Positions 1 through 5,405 of a stretch of DNA of 9,368 nucleotides are shown one piece after another. A program made the position numbers and the translations under genes. Under the pieces are notes generated by a model. The model was not told where the DNA came from. It did not search any database and saw nothing but the letters and a program-made list of their open reading frames with translations. Position 1 is the stretch's first letter. Each line of letters starts with the position of its first letter. This DNA is from an uncultured Collinsella sp. (lineage in GTDB: Bacteria > Actinomycetota > Coriobacteriia > Coriobacteriales > Coriobacteriaceae), in assembly GCA_900545075.1 (NCBI GenBank), contig UQXT01000077.1, positions 1 through 9,368 on the forward strand, given 5' to 3'.

Positions 1-74
1 CAACTGGCTTAAGCTCGAGGGCGATGTGTGCGCCGGTCACGGCGCAGACATCGCCCTCGAGCTTAAGCCAGTTG
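1..74. repeat. 74-bp near-perfect palindrome at window edge
   Basis: Bases 1-35 are the reverse complement of 40-74 with a single mismatch (28 against 47) and a 4-base loop at 36-39. The left arm runs exactly to the first base of the window, so its full length is unknown. The centre contains a shorter hairpin, TGCGCCG-tgac-CGGCGCA read on the minus strand, which looks like genuine coding sequence of the leftward gene. The outer arms simply repeat that gene's first codons in reverse. This fits a fold-back (self-primed) chimera at a contig end better than a functional element, but that is inference. Confidence 0.9.
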
Positions 75-79
75 CTCAT
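1..79 (-). CDS. 5' fragment of a probable short-chain dehydrogenase (SDR), disrupted
   Basis: An ATG at 79-77 (minus strand) is preceded by a good ribosome site (AAGGGAAG, bases 92-85, 5-base spacing). It opens a frame beginning MSNWLKLEGDVCAVTGA. This matches the N-terminus of Gram-positive sugar-alcohol-phosphate dehydrogenases of the SDR family (a W-L-x-L-x-(D/G) lead-in, then strand beta-1 and the start of the TGxxxGxG NAD(P)-binding loop at T15-G16). After A17 the glycine-rich continuation is lost and the frame reads back through the complement of its own start (HIALELKPV), because of the palindrome. Only about 17 residues (bases 79-29) are therefore likely to be true gene sequence. The gene is divergent from the LysR-type regulator, so it is a plausible target of it. 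Substrate is unknown; the SDR assignment rests on few residues. Confidence 0.5.
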   Translation of the reverse strand, partial: MSNWLKLEGDVCAVTGAHIALELKPV

Positions 80-105
80 AGGAACTTCCCTTCTTGTGCC
101 TCCCT

Positions 106-132
106 GTGGGTCGTTCCCATTAATCGACCCAC
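106..132. promoter_or_regulatory. Inverted repeat in leader of the leftward gene
   Basis: GTGGGTCG (106-113) and CGACCCAC (125-132) form a perfect 8-bp inverted repeat around 11 bases. It lies just upstream of the ribosome site of the leftward SDR-like gene, so it could be an operator or a hairpin in that gene's leader. Function is not established. Confidence 0.4.
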
Positions 133-135
133 GTG

Positions 136-263
136 GTTTTCGCAGGTTATCGTATGCTTTGCATTTGCGCAGGTGAATTGCATATTTGTTAGAATGGCGT
201 TAACTGTAGGTTTACACTGTGCGATGCAGTTTATTCTCAATTGAGCGCATGACCTGCGAAAAC
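136..263. promoter_or_regulatory. Repeated CGCAGGT elements between divergent genes, candidate regulator sites
   Basis: A perfect 12-bp inverted repeat, GTTTTCGCAGGT (136-147) and ACCTGCGAAAAC (252-263), spans the divergent intergenic region. A third, near-identical copy (TTTGCGCAGGT, 164-174) lies between them in the same orientation as the first. A 10-bp palindrome CTCAATTGAG sits at 236-245, and TGTGGC/GCCACA at 271-276 and 285-290. LysR-type regulators commonly bind such paired sites between themselves and a divergent target. That these are the sites of the adjacent regulator is inference. Confidence 0.4.
165..195 (+). promoter_or_regulatory. Candidate promoter for the LysR-type regulator
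   Basis: TTGCGC (165-170) and TAGAAT (190-195) could be -35 and -10 boxes with a long 19-base spacer. The -10 box is good but the -35 box is weak, and the region overlaps one of the CGCAGGT copies, so autoregulation is conceivable. The transcript would have a leader of roughly 110 bases. An alternative is TTTACA at 211-216 with a poor -10 box. Confidence 0.25.
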
Positions 264-312
264 AACCCCCTGTGGCACCATGTGGCCACAGGCGCGAAAA
301 CGGGAGATTGAC

Positions 313-1194
313 GTGTACGATCGACGACTTGAGGCCATATCGGCCGCCGCGGAGCTGGGAAGTTTCTCGCGTGCCGCGGCAAAGCTGCGCGTGTCGACCC
401 CGGCGCTCGTCAAACAGGTGTCGGGGTTCGAGGCCGAGTTTGGCATCACGTTGTTCGAGCGCTCGCACTCGGGCGTCAAGGTGACGCCGGCGGGCGCGCT
501 GTTGGTGGACGACGCGCGCTCGATCATGCGCCAATCCGAGGATGCGTTGCGCCGCGCCCGGCGAGCGGCGGGCGATGGCGGTGCGGTGCGCCTGGGCGTA
601 TCGATGATGTGCCCGGGGCGCCACACGCTGTCGATGTGGTCGGGCATCCACGATCTGGAACCGTCTCTGCGATTTGAGATCGTGCCGGTAAGCGATCTCT
701 ATGACGAGCGCGAATCCGTCATGCGCAGCTTGGGCCGCGAGGTCGATGTGGTGCAGTCGAGTTTTTCGACCCCGCGCTGGGGCGACGCCTGCCAAAAGCT
801 CCGCATTGTCAACGTGCCGTTTTATATCGACCTGCCGCGCACGAGTCCGCTGGCGCGCAAGAATCGTATTTCGATCGCCGACTTGGAGGGTATGCGTCTG
901 CGCGTACTGCGCCACGGCAACGACGCCATGGACAGCCTGCGCATCGACCTGTTGGCCGATGGCGGCGTGGACGTGATCGATGTGGATAGCTTCGACTTTG
1001 CGCTCTTTAACGAAGCCGAGGAAAAGGGTGACGCGGTGCTCACCTGCGGCGCGTGGTCGGGGGTACACCCGGCCTTTGTGGGCGTGCCGTTCCTGTGCGG
1101 CCGCGAGGTGCCGGTCTTTCTGCACTACCCGCTCGAGCCCACCCTCCAAGTACAAAAATTCGTCAACGCCATGGTCCAACTCCTCAGTAGCTAA
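313..1194 (+). CDS. LysR-family transcriptional regulator
   Basis: This encodes a 293-residue DNA-binding regulator of normal LysR-family length. Residues 3-60 form the winged helix-turn-helix, recognisable from GSFSRAAAKLRVSTPALVKQ followed by the family signature FxxEFGITLFER and the wing VKVTPAG. A linker helix follows, and the remainder (about 85-293) should be the periplasmic-binding-protein-like effector domain; the inducer cannot be read from sequence. The GTG at 313 is chosen because GGGAG lies six bases upstream (302-306) and the family fold begins almost immediately. An in-frame ATG at 280 would add 11 residues but has no ribosome site and lies inside an inverted repeat. The gene is divergent from the SDR-like gene, its most likely target. 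Whether it also affects the downstream pilus operon is unknown. Confidence 0.9.
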   Translation: MYDRRLEAISAAAELGSFSRAAAKLRVSTPALVKQVSGFEAEFGITLFERSHSGVKVTPAGALLVDDARSIMRQSEDALRRARRAAGDGGAVRLGVSMMCPGRHTLSMWSGIHDLEPSLRFEIVPVSDLYDERESVMRSLGREVDVVQSSFSTPRWGDACQKLRIVNVPFYIDLPRTSPLARKNRISIADLEGMRLRVLRHGNDAMDSLRIDLLADGGVDVIDVDSFDFALFNEAEEKGDAVLTCGAWSGVHPAFVGVPFLCGREVPVFLHYPLEPTLQVQKFVNAMVQLLSS

Positions 1195-1220
1195 TTTAGG
1201 ACGGGGCTTTTTTAGCTACT
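1186..1220 (+). terminator. Weak stem-loop at the end of the LysR gene
   Basis: AGTAGCTAA (1186-1194, containing the stop codon) pairs perfectly with TTAGCTACT (1212-1220). The T-run (1208-1213) lies in the loop and inner stem instead of after the stem, so this is not a textbook intrinsic terminator. It is the only stem-loop seen after this gene. Confidence 0.3.
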
Positions 1221-1240
1221 TTCGCCGCACTACCAGCACA

Positions 1241-1264
1241 ATGCGAAAAATGATGCGAAAAATG
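1241..1264. repeat. Perfect 12-bp tandem duplication upstream of the pilus promoter
   Basis: ATGCGAAAAATG occurs twice head to tail (1241-1252, 1253-1264), about 25 bases upstream of the candidate -35 box of the pilus operon. Its core TGCGAAAA also occurs at 255-262 and inverted at 137-144 in the LysR intergenic region. It may be a pair of regulator sites on one helix face (12-bp period), or a chance duplication. Confidence 0.55.
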
Positions 1265-1288
1265 ACTGCAAATCGGTCACGCATGATT

Positions 1289-1317
1289 TTGCTTTTGCCC
1301 TGGGCTGGTTGTAGAAT
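1289..1317 (+). promoter_or_regulatory. Candidate promoter of the pilus operon
   Basis: TTGCTT (1289-1294) and TAGAAT (1312-1317) have an ideal 17-base spacer and lie about 100 bases upstream of the adhesin start. No other good pair was seen in 1195-1419. Transcription from here would give a leader containing the nine-G tract at 1373-1381. Confidence 0.5.
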
Positions 1318-1372
1318 CAAAAAGCTTAAACGAACTACTTGTGCAGCTTGCGCGAAAGCTCGGGCTGCGGCT

Positions 1373-1381
1373 GGGGGGGGG
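1373..1381 (+). repeat. Nine-G homopolymer in the adhesin leader
   Basis: Nine consecutive G lie between the candidate promoter and the adhesin start codon. They are 8 bases upstream of an in-frame GTG (1390) and 38 bases upstream of the ATG at 1420. A G-run can pair with the CCUCC anti-Shine-Dalgarno sequence through a G-U wobble, so the tract might itself act as a ribosome site for the GTG. Runs of this length are prone to slipped-strand length change. Confidence 0.75.
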
Positions 1382-1419
1382 ATGCGCCCGTGCAGGGTCC
1401 TTTCGGTCATATTGCGTCG

Positions 1420-4400
1420 ATGCGCCGTACCTTTATGATGTTGGCAGCGGCCTTATGCGTGTTCGTTATGGCCGGGGGGGGGTTGCCCTCGCGCGCGTAC
1501 GGTGACGATGGCAACCTTATAACAAACCCAAACTTTCTTAACCAAGCTACTGGCTGGTCGACGACCTCTCCGAATGAGAGAATCGGCGAGACGATGAAGC
1601 TCGAGCTTTCCACGCAGCTCCTCAAGCCCCAAACGAACACCAAACAAGCTAACGGCGATCGCTTTGCGCTTGCGTGGAATTTTAGGCCACAGGGCACCAA
1701 TCTTTATTTTGAACCTGGATCAACCTACACCACCTTTTCCACCCAGAGCGGCGCCACGTACGAGTGGGGCCTAAACCATCGCGCCGCAACCGACCACGAC
1801 GTGCTGATGCTCACGATGGGTCCTCAACAGGAGAATCTGTCGATTAACAGCGCGGGCCAAGACCAGCTCATGCAGCTGCGGGCTTGGCTTAAGGCGCAGG
1901 TCAAGATGCCCCAGGGAAATACCGTTGAGCGGTACACCGTCTACAGCGATCCCTTTGCCGAAAATGGCGGCTTTGCTGGTAACAGCGCTGATGGGTCCCA
2001 CTTCTCGTTTGAGCGGAGCGACGGCCGCATCGCGCTTTCGGTGTGGCTCGTAAGCTCTAACGGACAGGGTTGGTTCTCCTTTGGCACCAACAGCACGCAT
2101 TATTATCGAGATCTTCCCGAGGAAGACGATGAGTTTGCCTATCAGGCTGACTATACCGCAGCGTCCGACAAAACGATGCTTGCGCTGACTTGCTACGATT
2201 CAAATCTTACGGGGGAGAACGAACAATACCGGGAGTGGTTTGGTAATCTGGTCAACGACGTTCACGTGGAAAAGCAGGGCACACGCGACATCTATAGCGA
2301 CTTTGCCAAGGTGTATCAGGAAAATTCGTCCGAGAACATGACAACGCTCACAAACTATGCGTTCTCGACCTCGAATCTTAAGAACGAGAATACGAACATT
2401 GCTAACGGCAGCTTTGAAGAGGATATACATCTAGGGAACCAGAGGCCCAGCAAGTTTACGTTGTGCTCGCCCCATTGGCGTACGACCGAGACAGACCATC
2501 GTATCGAGATCGTTGCCCAGAACGACTACTATATCGACCCAGCTGGGCATTCTGTTACGTTTACGCCCTCCGATGGTGACTATGCAGCCGAGCTCAACGC
2601 ACACGAGGCGAGTTCGCTCTACCAATATGTGACGACCGAGCCGGGAAAACAGTACGAGTGGGGGCTCGACCACCGCGGCCGCTCGGGTCGAGACGCCATG
2701 GCCCTTATCATCGGTCCGCGACAAGAAAACGAGCCGTACAATGACAATCAAAAGGCACTCGATCAGTACCAGCAAATTGTTCAATGGATTCAAATGAGCG
2801 TCGATAACTATGTCGGCTTGGATGTGGTCAATTTTTCCCAATCAGGCTGCAGCAAAAAGATCATTCTGTATTCAACTAAGTTTGACAAAGTGGGCGGATT
2901 TGCCAATGCGTCCAGCGGAAGCGCGTTCTCATGGACGGCCGATGCGGAGCATACCGAAAAATGGTGCGTATGGATTATGGCGTCCGAAAACGACGCTTGG
3001 GCTTCCTACGGTTCCAACGCGCTCGAGCAGAACAAAAAGGTTGACTACGACTATACCTACACCATTCCGGATGGCCAAAACCAGAGCGTCTTTGCTTTTG
3101 TGGCCTACAACACGGCCAACGGGAGCAATTCGATCGGCAACTTCCTCGACAATATCTCGTTTAGGGAGTTCTATCGCATCGAGACGTACACGACGCCCAA
3201 CGGAAGCGGAACGTATTTTTATAAAGCCGATACCAAGACGGCGGACTTTACCTATGCCAAAAACTACGTAGGTAAACAGGAGAAGAACTCCTACTTTATG
3301 GTCGACGCCAAGCGCGATGACGGGGCAGTCTTTATCGGTGCTTTTGTCAACGGCGAGTTCTATTCCGCAGACGACGTGGCGCACTGGACCGAATTGGACG
3401 ATGACACCTATCGCTTTAAGGTCGACAAGGTCACAAAGCACTACAAAGTGCACCTCGTGTTTTCCAAGGCAGGCGTTCAATACGATGTGAACGGCGGCAA
3501 AGCGTATCACTATGATCCGTCCGTTGAATCCACGGGCGATTTCGTGCAGCTTTCTGGTGCGGGAGCGAGCTATACCTCCCATGCTGCCGAAGGGCAAAAC
3601 GACGGCTGGAAGTTTATGGGCTGGGAGTACGCGGGCTCGGGAAAATCCATTCGTTTTGACGGAGAGCACACAGTGACCCATACGGCTCCCGAGGGCACCA
3701 CGGATTCCGGCACTCTTACCATTAAGGGCAAGAAGGTCGATTCGGATACCGGTGCTGCGGGCGATGCGGTAACGGTCAAAAACATTCCCGAGAGCCAAGG
3801 TGCGACATTCGTGGCGCAATGGAAGTATCGCCAGGCCTTTGTTGCCCAGCTTAAAAATGCCGATGGCACGTGGAGCAACGTAACGACGGGCGGCACGGTC
3901 AGCTCCAAGCTTAAGGGGGCAAAGGGCTCCATTGATGCGGGGGATCGCTCGGGCAAGGACGCCGACGCGTACAAAACCTCGGGTATCGCCTACTTTGTGG
4001 ACGACGGCACGTTTGTGGAGGCGGTGGCCGCTCCCAAGGAGGGCTATCACTTTGAGGGTTGGTACGACCTATCGAATCCGGACGCCCCGGAGCTGCTGTC
4101 GTCTTCACCCACCTATACGTACAACGTAAAAGACCGCATTACGGGATGCGTATACGCACGATTCACCCCGCGCACCTACACACTCAAGGTTTCCAAGAGC
4201 GTTACGGGCAATATGGGCGACAAGCGTGCCTACTTTAAGATGACGGCGACCTTTACGGGTCTCAAGGCTGGTCAGACCTACGCCATCGAGTATTCGGATG
4301 CGTCTGCCCAGGGCAGCCATGTGCTCGTGGCGCGACCGAATGATCAGGCTGAGACCGTGGAAAACAAGACGGCCTTTACGGCCGACGACCAGGGCAAGGC

Positions 4401-4725
4401 GACCGTGCCGTTTGCCGTTAAGGACGGCCTGATCGTTTCGATTAAAACGCTGGATTACAACGCGACCTATACCGTGAGCGAAGACGATTACTCTTCGTTG
4501 GGGTACCAAGCCGAGCTTGCAGGTGCGAGCGGCACCCTCAACGGTCCGCGTGTGACTGTTGCCGTTGAAGCTAAGGCCACCAATTCTCGACAGGTCGCGG
4601 TGCCTACGGGCATTACGCGCAACCCCATCTATGCCCTGGCGATTTTGGCCGCCGGCGTGCTGTTGGCTACGGGCATGGTTGCGCTGCGTTTACACCGCGG
4701 CTCCAAGAGGGGCGGGCGCCTATGA
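1420..4725 (+). CDS. Large pilus adhesin / tip pilin with VPTG sorting signal
   Basis: A 1101-residue secreted, sortase-anchored protein. Residues 1-28 are a signal peptide (two Arg, then a hydrophobic core). Two tandem ~255-residue modules follow (about 31-284 and 327-583), matched by YEWGLNHRAATDHD/YEWGLDHRGRSGRD, MGPQQEN/IIGPRQEN and a common end. They resemble lectin-like modules (AAELNA...LYQ) of Gram-positive surface proteins, so ligand binding is likely but the ligand is unknown. InlB-type/Flg_new-like beta repeats follow (about 680-810 and 870-915). Residues 918-1057 form a pilin-type isopeptide domain with candidate bond residues K926, E1021 and N1055. The C-terminus has V-P-T-G (1061-1064), a membrane helix (about 1068-1091) and a basic tail. 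Its position matches streptococcal Cpa, but no thioester domain is evident. The start is uncertain: GTG 1390 would add 10 residues and is the only option with a possible ribosome site. Confidence 0.88.
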   Translation: MRRTFMMLAAALCVFVMAGGGLPSRAYGDDGNLITNPNFLNQATGWSTTSPNERIGETMKLELSTQLLKPQTNTKQANGDRFALAWNFRPQGTNLYFEPGSTYTTFSTQSGATYEWGLNHRAATDHDVLMLTMGPQQENLSINSAGQDQLMQLRAWLKAQVKMPQGNTVERYTVYSDPFAENGGFAGNSADGSHFSFERSDGRIALSVWLVSSNGQGWFSFGTNSTHYYRDLPEEDDEFAYQADYTAASDKTMLALTCYDSNLTGENEQYREWFGNLVNDVHVEKQGTRDIYSDFAKVYQENSSENMTTLTNYAFSTSNLKNENTNIANGSFEEDIHLGNQRPSKFTLCSPHWRTTETDHRIEIVAQNDYYIDPAGHSVTFTPSDGDYAAELNAHEASSLYQYVTTEPGKQYEWGLDHRGRSGRDAMALIIGPRQENEPYNDNQKALDQYQQIVQWIQMSVDNYVGLDVVNFSQSGCSKKIILYSTKFDKVGGFANASSGSAFSWTADAEHTEKWCVWIMASENDAWASYGSNALEQNKKVDYDYTYTIPDGQNQSVFAFVAYNTANGSNSIGNFLDNISFREFYRIETYTTPNGSGTYFYKADTKTADFTYAKNYVGKQEKNSYFMVDAKRDDGAVFIGAFVNGEFYSADDVAHWTELDDDTYRFKVDKVTKHYKVHLVFSKAGVQYDVNGGKAYHYDPSVESTGDFVQLSGAGASYTSHAAEGQNDGWKFMGWEYAGSGKSIRFDGEHTVTHTAPEGTTDSGTLTIKGKKVDSDTGAAGDAVTVKNIPESQGATFVAQWKYRQAFVAQLKNADGTWSNVTTGGTVSSKLKGAKGSIDAGDRSGKDADAYKTSGIAYFVDDGTFVEAVAAPKEGYHFEGWYDLSNPDAPELLSSSPTYTYNVKDRITGCVYARFTPRTYTLKVSKSVTGNMGDKRAYFKMTATFTGLKAGQTYAIEYSDASAQGSHVLVARPNDQAETVENKTAFTADDQGKATVPFAVKDGLIVSIKTLDYNATYTVSEDDYSSLGYQAELAGASGTLNGPRVTVAVEAKATNSRQVAVPTGITRNPIYALAILAAGVLLATGMVALRLHRGSKRGGRL
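1474..1482 (+). repeat. Nine-G homopolymer inside the adhesin signal-peptide codons
   Basis: Nine G encode three consecutive glycines (residues about 19-21) in the hydrophobic part of the signal peptide. At nine the frame is open. Gain or loss of a base not divisible by three would frameshift the gene within the first 25 codons and switch off the adhesin. This is the classic layout of a phase-variable contingency gene. Confidence 0.8.
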
Positions 4726-5354
4726 GAAGACATGGCGCCAGCAATGCTGGTGATGGGCCAGCCGCACGAGCGGCCCCGCAGGGAAGACCCCGGGGCTCGC
4801 GGTATTCGGCCGCGTCGAACGTGAGGTTGGGCGCCCATGCGGCGCCAGGCCTGGGGAAAGCGGACGACCGGCGCGATATCGTGGGCTTTCTGGCGCGCTT
4901 GGCATTTTTTGTCGTGACGCTCTGGCTGCTCTTTGGCGTGGTCTTGGGCGTGGGCGCAGTCACAACTGGCGAGATGGCCCCGCGTATCTGTTCGGGTGAC
5001 GTCATGCTCTACTGGAGGCTCAGCCAGGGCTTCAACGAGGGTGACGTGGTGGTATACACCGCGGATGGCGAAGAGCGCCTGGGCCGCGTGGTTGCCCGTC
5101 CCGGTGATGAGGTCACGATTACCGAGGCAGGCGAGCTCATGGTTAACGGGGCCGTTGTGGTGGAAAGCGATATCTCTACGCCGACGCCGCGCTATGAGTC
5201 CGCTGTGGACTATCCCGTGCATCTGGGAACAGATGAGTTCTTTGTGCTGGCAGATCTGCGTGAGGGCGGGCACGACAGCCGCCTGTACGGCCCGATTGCC
5301 CGTTCGCAGATCAAAGGCAACGTGATCAGCGTGCTGCGCAGGTCGAACCTGTAG
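4722..5354 (+). CDS. SipA-like pilus assembly protein (signal peptidase I fold, catalytic residues absent)
   Basis: A 210-residue membrane protein of the S26 signal peptidase I family. A basic, low-complexity cytoplasmic segment (1-50) precedes one membrane helix (about 53-80). The family boxes follow: TGEMAPRICSGDVML (82-96), GDVVVY (107-112), LGRVVARPGDEV (120-131) and LADLREGGHDSRLYG (176-190). In active enzymes the first box carries the nucleophile as SMxP; here that Ser is E84. The general-base Lys of the KRVxGxPGD box is G121. Streptococcus pyogenes SipA, needed for FCT pilus polymerisation, likewise lacks the dyad (Asp and Gly at these sites, from memory). The role is therefore probably a chaperone for the sortase or pilin, not a peptidase. 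The ATG overlaps the adhesin stop (ATGA, 4722-4725) and has AGGGG nine bases upstream, implying translational coupling. Confidence 0.87.
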   Translation: MRRHGASNAGDGPAARAAPQGRPRGSRYSAASNVRLGAHAAPGLGKADDRRDIVGFLARLAFFVVTLWLLFGVVLGVGAVTTGEMAPRICSGDVMLYWRLSQGFNEGDVVVYTADGEERLGRVVARPGDEVTITEAGELMVNGAVVVESDISTPTPRYESAVDYPVHLGTDEFFVLADLREGGHDSRLYGPIARSQIKGNVISVLRRSNL

Positions 5355-5405
5355 GCACAAAGATTGGTTTTATTAAGTGCATATGCCCGAGAGGAAGGAT
5401 GCAAA

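Noticed and set aside
26..244. Small rightward open frame at the left edge
   Set aside because: It lies on the complement of the SDR gene start and runs across the regulatory region with its inverted repeats. It has no ribosome site and no recognisable protein features.
280..312. Upstream ATG start for the LysR regulator
   Set aside because: No ribosome site precedes it and it sits in an inverted repeat. GTG 313 has GGGAG at ideal distance and matches the usual family start.
76..1179. Long open frame antisense to the LysR gene
   Set aside because: It is His/Arg-rich with no domain, a typical shadow of a GC-biased gene on the other strand whose protein has clear family motifs.
1339..1419. 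N-terminal extension of the adhesin from TTG 1339
   Set aside because: The extra 27 residues are not signal-peptide-like and there is no ribosome site before TTG 1339. A start at 1390 or 1420 gives a normal signal peptide.
1382..1438. Short open frame starting right after the leader G-tract (ATG 1382, 18 codons)
   Set aside because: It is out of frame with the adhesin and too short to judge. The G-run abuts the ATG with no spacing. An upstream regulatory frame is possible but unsupported.
2401..2700. Internal thioester domain in the adhesin, as in streptococcal Cpa
   Set aside because: The cysteines present (for example in LTCYDS and TLCSPHW) lack the Cys/Gln motif context expected of thioester domains, so none is claimed.
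2929..4050. Long antisense open frame within the adhesin gene
   Set aside because: It has no domain motifs and is fully covered by the adhesin, whose repeats and sorting signal show which strand is coding.
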